From contig JACQUA010000062.1 of assembly GCA_016210565.1 (NCBI GenBank), positions 1 to 44,603 on the forward strand: a DNA stretch of 44,603 bases. Reading direction: 5' to 3'. Positions 42,109 to 44,603 of this stretch are shown here, piece after piece; the stretch's first letter is position 1; every line of letters begins with the position of its first letter. Both the position numbers and the translations under genes were made by a program. The stretch is from Chloroflexota bacterium. GTDB taxonomy: Bacteria; Chloroflexota; Dehalococcoidia; JACQUA01. The notes below the pieces were generated by a model, which ran no database searches, was not told where the DNA came from, and saw only the letters and a list, made by a program, of their open reading frames with translations.

Positions 42109-42241
42109 GATGGTCACCCATGATAATGGCGGACAAAATGCCAGGCACCTTTTCAACAGCGACTACCCGGGGATGCTCAGGGCTGCTTCGCGCTAACTGC
42201 CCCGAGTTCAGTTGGATAGCGCCAGCCACGAGGAGACAAAT

Positions 42242-42493
42242 ATGATATCCACCGTAACCACAGTAACCACCACCGTCACCACCACCAGCGTCATCGCTGC
42301 TGCTAACGCCACCATGGGGCTCATCGCAGTGCTGATTCTGCTGGCGCTTCTCATCACCCGCGAATTGACCCGGACCGCCCAGAGCAAGTTTTCCAGGACC
42401 ATGGCGGATTTCATCAGCGTGGGGACTGTCCCCCTCATCCTCATCTTCGTTATAATCATCGCCATGAAGGTAGTCCAGATCATAACGGGATAG
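42242..42493 (+). CDS. Small two-TM membrane protein of dockerin locus
   Basis: An 83-aa protein. ATG 42242 has GAGGAGACAAAT upstream; an earlier in-frame ATG lacks support. The Thr/Val-rich N-terminus (MISTVTTVTTTVTTTSVIAA) is followed by a helix (about 25-45, ...GLIAVLILLALL), a basic cytoplasmic loop (ITRELTRTAQSKFSR) and a second helix (about 58-80, LILIFVIIIAMKVVQI). The two-TM module matches the C-terminal part of the protein at 6173 next to the exosortase. It precedes the propeller-dockerin gene by 43 bp and is probably co-transcribed. Function unknown; it could be an assembly or export partner. Confidence 0.75.
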   Translation: MISTVTTVTTTVTTTSVIAAANATMGLIAVLILLALLITRELTRTAQSKFSRTMADFISVGTVPLILIFVIIIAMKVVQIITG

Positions 42494-42536
42494 GGCAAAC
42501 ATGCCATTGAGAAAGCTTACGGACACGGAGGCAGCC

Positions 42537-44294
42537 ATGAAAAATAGCCGGACCGATACGACATACTCTATCACCAAAAGGAAGACGCCACTGCTGGCAG
42601 TAATGGCAGCGGCTCTGATCTTGCCCCTTCTGTCAGCCATCCTCTTCCCGCAGCCGGCCCAGGCCGCGGTAGTACCGGGACAAGTCGGCTGGCAGAAGCA
42701 GGCAACGCCCGTCTTGCCCCTGGGCCCGGCTGGCACCTGGGACTCCAGCGCCGCCGCCAACGTCAGCGTCGTCAAAGACGGCTCCACCCTCAAGATGTAT
42801 TATAGCGGCCAGAACCTCGCCGGCAGATTCCAGATTGGCGTGGCCACTTCCACCGACGGCGGAATCACCTGGAGCAAGCACCCCGGCAATCCGGTCGTCC
42901 CGGCCGGCAGCGCCAGCGCCTGGGATGCCGAGGGCGTGGCCTCTCCCGCCGTGGTTATAGACGGATCAACCTATAAAATGTGGTTCATGGGACGCGACGC
43001 CTCCGACATGACCAGGATCGGATACGCCACCTCCACCGACGGTGGACTCACCTGGAGCAAACGTACCACCCCGGTGCTCACCGCTCAGCATGCGTTTGAA
43101 GCCGCCGGCGTCGGCTCGCCCGCCGTCATCAAAGATAGCGGCGACTTCAAGATGTGGTACACCGCCAAGGTCGGACCCGGCTTCGCCATCGGCGAACTCA
43201 CCATCGGACTGGCCACCTCTCCCGATGGAATTGCCTGGACCAAGAACGGCGCCACCCCCGTCTTCACCCCCGCCACCGCCCCCACCGCTGCCTTTTCACA
43301 ACGAGGCGTCGGCGTGGCTTCGGTCATGAGAGATTCCGACAACCTCTACAAAATGTGGTTCACCGGCTACCGCGGCATGGGCCTGGACGGGACCACCTCA
43401 CAGATAGGCTTGGCCACCTCCCCCGACGGCATCACCTGGACCCCCCGGACCAACCCCGTCGTTAGTACCGGGGCTGCCAATGCCTGGGACGGCCGCGGAG
43501 TAGGCTCCCCCTCGGTCATCAAAGAGGGCGGGGGCGGCTACAAGATGTGGTTCTCCGGGCTGGACAGCAACCTGGCCGCCACCACCGGCTTCGCGCGCAT
43601 TCCCGACGTGCGCGCTGTCCACGGCGCCACGCAGGTCATGGATCCCACCACGGAAATCATCGGCATCAAGCACAGCGTCAGCTCCATCCTTTCCGATGGC
43701 TCTTCGTTCAACCCCACGGGTGGAATAGCCTCCTATTCCGCCTCCGCCGGCTATGCCTCCGCCGGCATCAACATTCTCGAGGTTACCGGCTACGCTCCGT
43801 ACGTCAACCCCACGGTGGCCTACAACAACGCCGGCGGAACGACCACCTACTCGCTCAACCTCCCGGCGGGTGGGAACCAGGCGCCCTTCGATGTCGCCCT
43901 CCTCATCCCCAAGCTCATCGGCGCGGCCACCAACCGCTACGACCTGACCCTGGATTTCACCGCCATGAACGCCGGCGACGGGAGTCCCATCACCCAGCAG
44001 GCCAGCGTCACCATTCGCGACATCCTGCGCGGTGACGCCGCCAAGAACCTTAACAACTTCACCACCAGCGACCTCACCGTCAACATGACCGACGCCATGT
44101 TCATCGCCCAGTTCCGCGTCGGCATAAGATTCCTGGAAACCCTGAATCCTCTAGCCGCCGCCAGCGTCCGCTACGACTATCCCTCGGCAGGCGAACCCAC
44201 CCTGAAGGGCGACAAGATCAACATCCAGGACGCGATGTTCATCGCCCAGTACCGCGTGAACATCCGCGATGCCAGCTACGTCCTGATACCGTAG
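42537..44294 (+). CDS. Secreted five-bladed-propeller-like protein with C-terminal dockerin
   Basis: A 585-aa exported protein. ATG 42537 has CGGAGG upstream; ATG 42501 is an alternative. The signal peptide ends near QPAQAA (about 44). Residues 45-365 contain repeated units of the type YKMWF-x-G ... IGYATSTDGGLTW-[ST]-K ... NPVV, as in five-bladed propellers of the GH43/GH32-like or sialidase-like superfold. The acidic catalytic residues of GH43 could not be identified with confidence, so it may be a binding rather than catalytic domain. A degenerate cohesin-like domain (about 370-495) and a dockerin-like end follow: GDAAKN...VNMTDAMFIAQFRVGIR and INIQDAMFIAQYRVNIRD. The tail equals that of the proteins ending at 34281 and 37073. 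It is the only candidate enzyme of the assembly. Confidence 0.85.
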   Translation: MKNSRTDTTYSITKRKTPLLAVMAAALILPLLSAILFPQPAQAAVVPGQVGWQKQATPVLPLGPAGTWDSSAAANVSVVKDGSTLKMYYSGQNLAGRFQIGVATSTDGGITWSKHPGNPVVPAGSASAWDAEGVASPAVVIDGSTYKMWFMGRDASDMTRIGYATSTDGGLTWSKRTTPVLTAQHAFEAAGVGSPAVIKDSGDFKMWYTAKVGPGFAIGELTIGLATSPDGIAWTKNGATPVFTPATAPTAAFSQRGVGVASVMRDSDNLYKMWFTGYRGMGLDGTTSQIGLATSPDGITWTPRTNPVVSTGAANAWDGRGVGSPSVIKEGGGGYKMWFSGLDSNLAATTGFARIPDVRAVHGATQVMDPTTEIIGIKHSVSSILSDGSSFNPTGGIASYSASAGYASAGINILEVTGYAPYVNPTVAYNNAGGTTTYSLNLPAGGNQAPFDVALLIPKLIGAATNRYDLTLDFTAMNAGDGSPITQQASVTIRDILRGDAAKNLNNFTTSDLTVNMTDAMFIAQFRVGIRFLETLNPLAAASVRYDYPSAGEPTLKGDKINIQDAMFIAQYRVNIRDASYVLIP

Positions 44295-44320
44295 TCTTGC
44301 CCGGCCAGTGCATCGCGCCA

Positions 44321-44355
44321 AAAGGGGGGGAACCAAGGTTCCCCCCCTTTTTTTT
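44321..44355 (+). terminator. Rho-independent terminator
   Basis: A 14-bp stem AAAGGGGGGGAACC / GGTTCCCCCCCTTT with a 2-base spacer, followed by a run of T. It is placed 27 bp after the dockerin gene and marks the end of the surface-protein locus. Confidence 0.9.
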
Positions 44356-44603
44356 CCCTCTCCCTCCCTCCCTTTCCTCTCCCTTGATGGGAGAGGATTA
44401 AGGAGAGGGTGACCTTTGTCTTTCCGCCGCCAAATCTGGTATCATTAGCCGCAGTCGGGGGTCAATCCTTGTCCCCCTTTTTGAAACTGATCGTGTCCCA
44501 CATCTCGGGCTGGACACAGGGGACCGGTACCGCAGGCCTCCGTGCCTGCGAGAGTTGGACCTTGTACGGCGCCTTCTTGTGCCAATGACCGTTTCCGGAA
44601 CGA
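44356..44603. other. Gene-free end of window
   Basis: It holds the common hairpin word CCTCTCCC-ttgat-GGGAGAGG (about 44376-44396) and no supported gene. A partial gene may start beyond the edge. Confidence 0.5.

Noticed and set aside
25996-44294. A classical cellulosome
   Set aside because: No cellulase, xylanase or carbohydrate-binding module is recognisable, and the dockerin proteins carry propellers and PKD domains. Only the architecture is cellulosome-like.
1-44603. tRNA, rRNA or tmRNA genes
   Set aside because: No cloverleaf ends (GGTTCGAATCC-like T-arm with CCA or equivalent) or rRNA-like blocks were noticed by reading; a tRNAscan run would be decisive.

Overview
The window looks like a GC-rich chromosomal segment of a Chloroflexota bacterium, most likely class Dehalococcoidia. 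This is inferred from the gene set (hybrid GAF/PAS histidine kinases, cohesin/dockerin surface proteins, an exosortase-like enzyme, S23 four-helix-bundle genes), from the Gram-positive-type LexA-like box, and from almost every intergenic gap being filled with short-word tandem repeats and palindromic REP-like units. I saw no rRNA, tRNA or CRISPR array. Taxonomy is an inference and needs a marker gene.

Layout. (1) 1-6051, signalling: a membrane-bound 7TM-GAF-GAF histidine kinase, an S23-type four-helix-bundle gene, an OmpR-family response regulator, a truncated IS1634-like transposase remnant, and a stand-alone receiver protein preceded by five TTTACC-type boxes at 10-11 bp spacing. (2) 6173-9705, protein-sorting locus: an exosortase/archaeosortase-family transpeptidase (Cys, Arg and His all present), two membrane proteins with an extracytoplasmic beta domain, a second S23 protein and a CPBP intramembrane protease. 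(3) 9893-10333: a leaderless MerR/excisionase-type HTH protein. (4) 10561-25541: a phage head module on the minus strand (small-terminase candidate, large terminase, HTH protein, portal, scaffold, capsid, decoration, small structural proteins, holin-like proteins, connector). It is split by a plus-strand two-component pair at 20007-23288. No integrase, tail tape measure or endolysin is visible. Both phage blocks start from closely similar promoters that carry a LexA-like palindrome between -35 and -10. (5) 25996-44294, plus strand: a surface assembly locus with a cohesin lipoprotein, a 36-aa membrane peptide, a 2169-aa protein with three beta-propellers, a 6xPKD protein, a C-terminally membrane-anchored protein with 3 cohesin-like and 7 PKD domains, a two-TM protein and a beta-propeller protein. 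Three of the secreted proteins end in the same cohesin-like-plus-dockerin pair.

How they may fit together (inference): the lipoprotein and the C-terminally anchored protein present cohesin-like domains at the membrane, and the three dockerin-ending proteins could dock onto these and onto each other's cohesin-like domains. This would give a cellulosome-like architecture with no recognisable glycoside hydrolase. A shared two-TM module links the exosortase locus (gene at 6173) to the dockerin locus (gene at 42242), so the sorting machinery and the surface assembly may be parts of one system.

Two genome-level themes stand out. First, intergenic repeat words have entered coding sequences in frame (histidine kinase ATPase domain, terminase, scaffold, holin-like gene) and have supplied start codons and possibly promoter hexamers. 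Second, several chromosomal genes appear to be transcribed as leaderless mRNAs, whereas most phage genes and the surface-protein genes have strong Shine-Dalgarno sequences.
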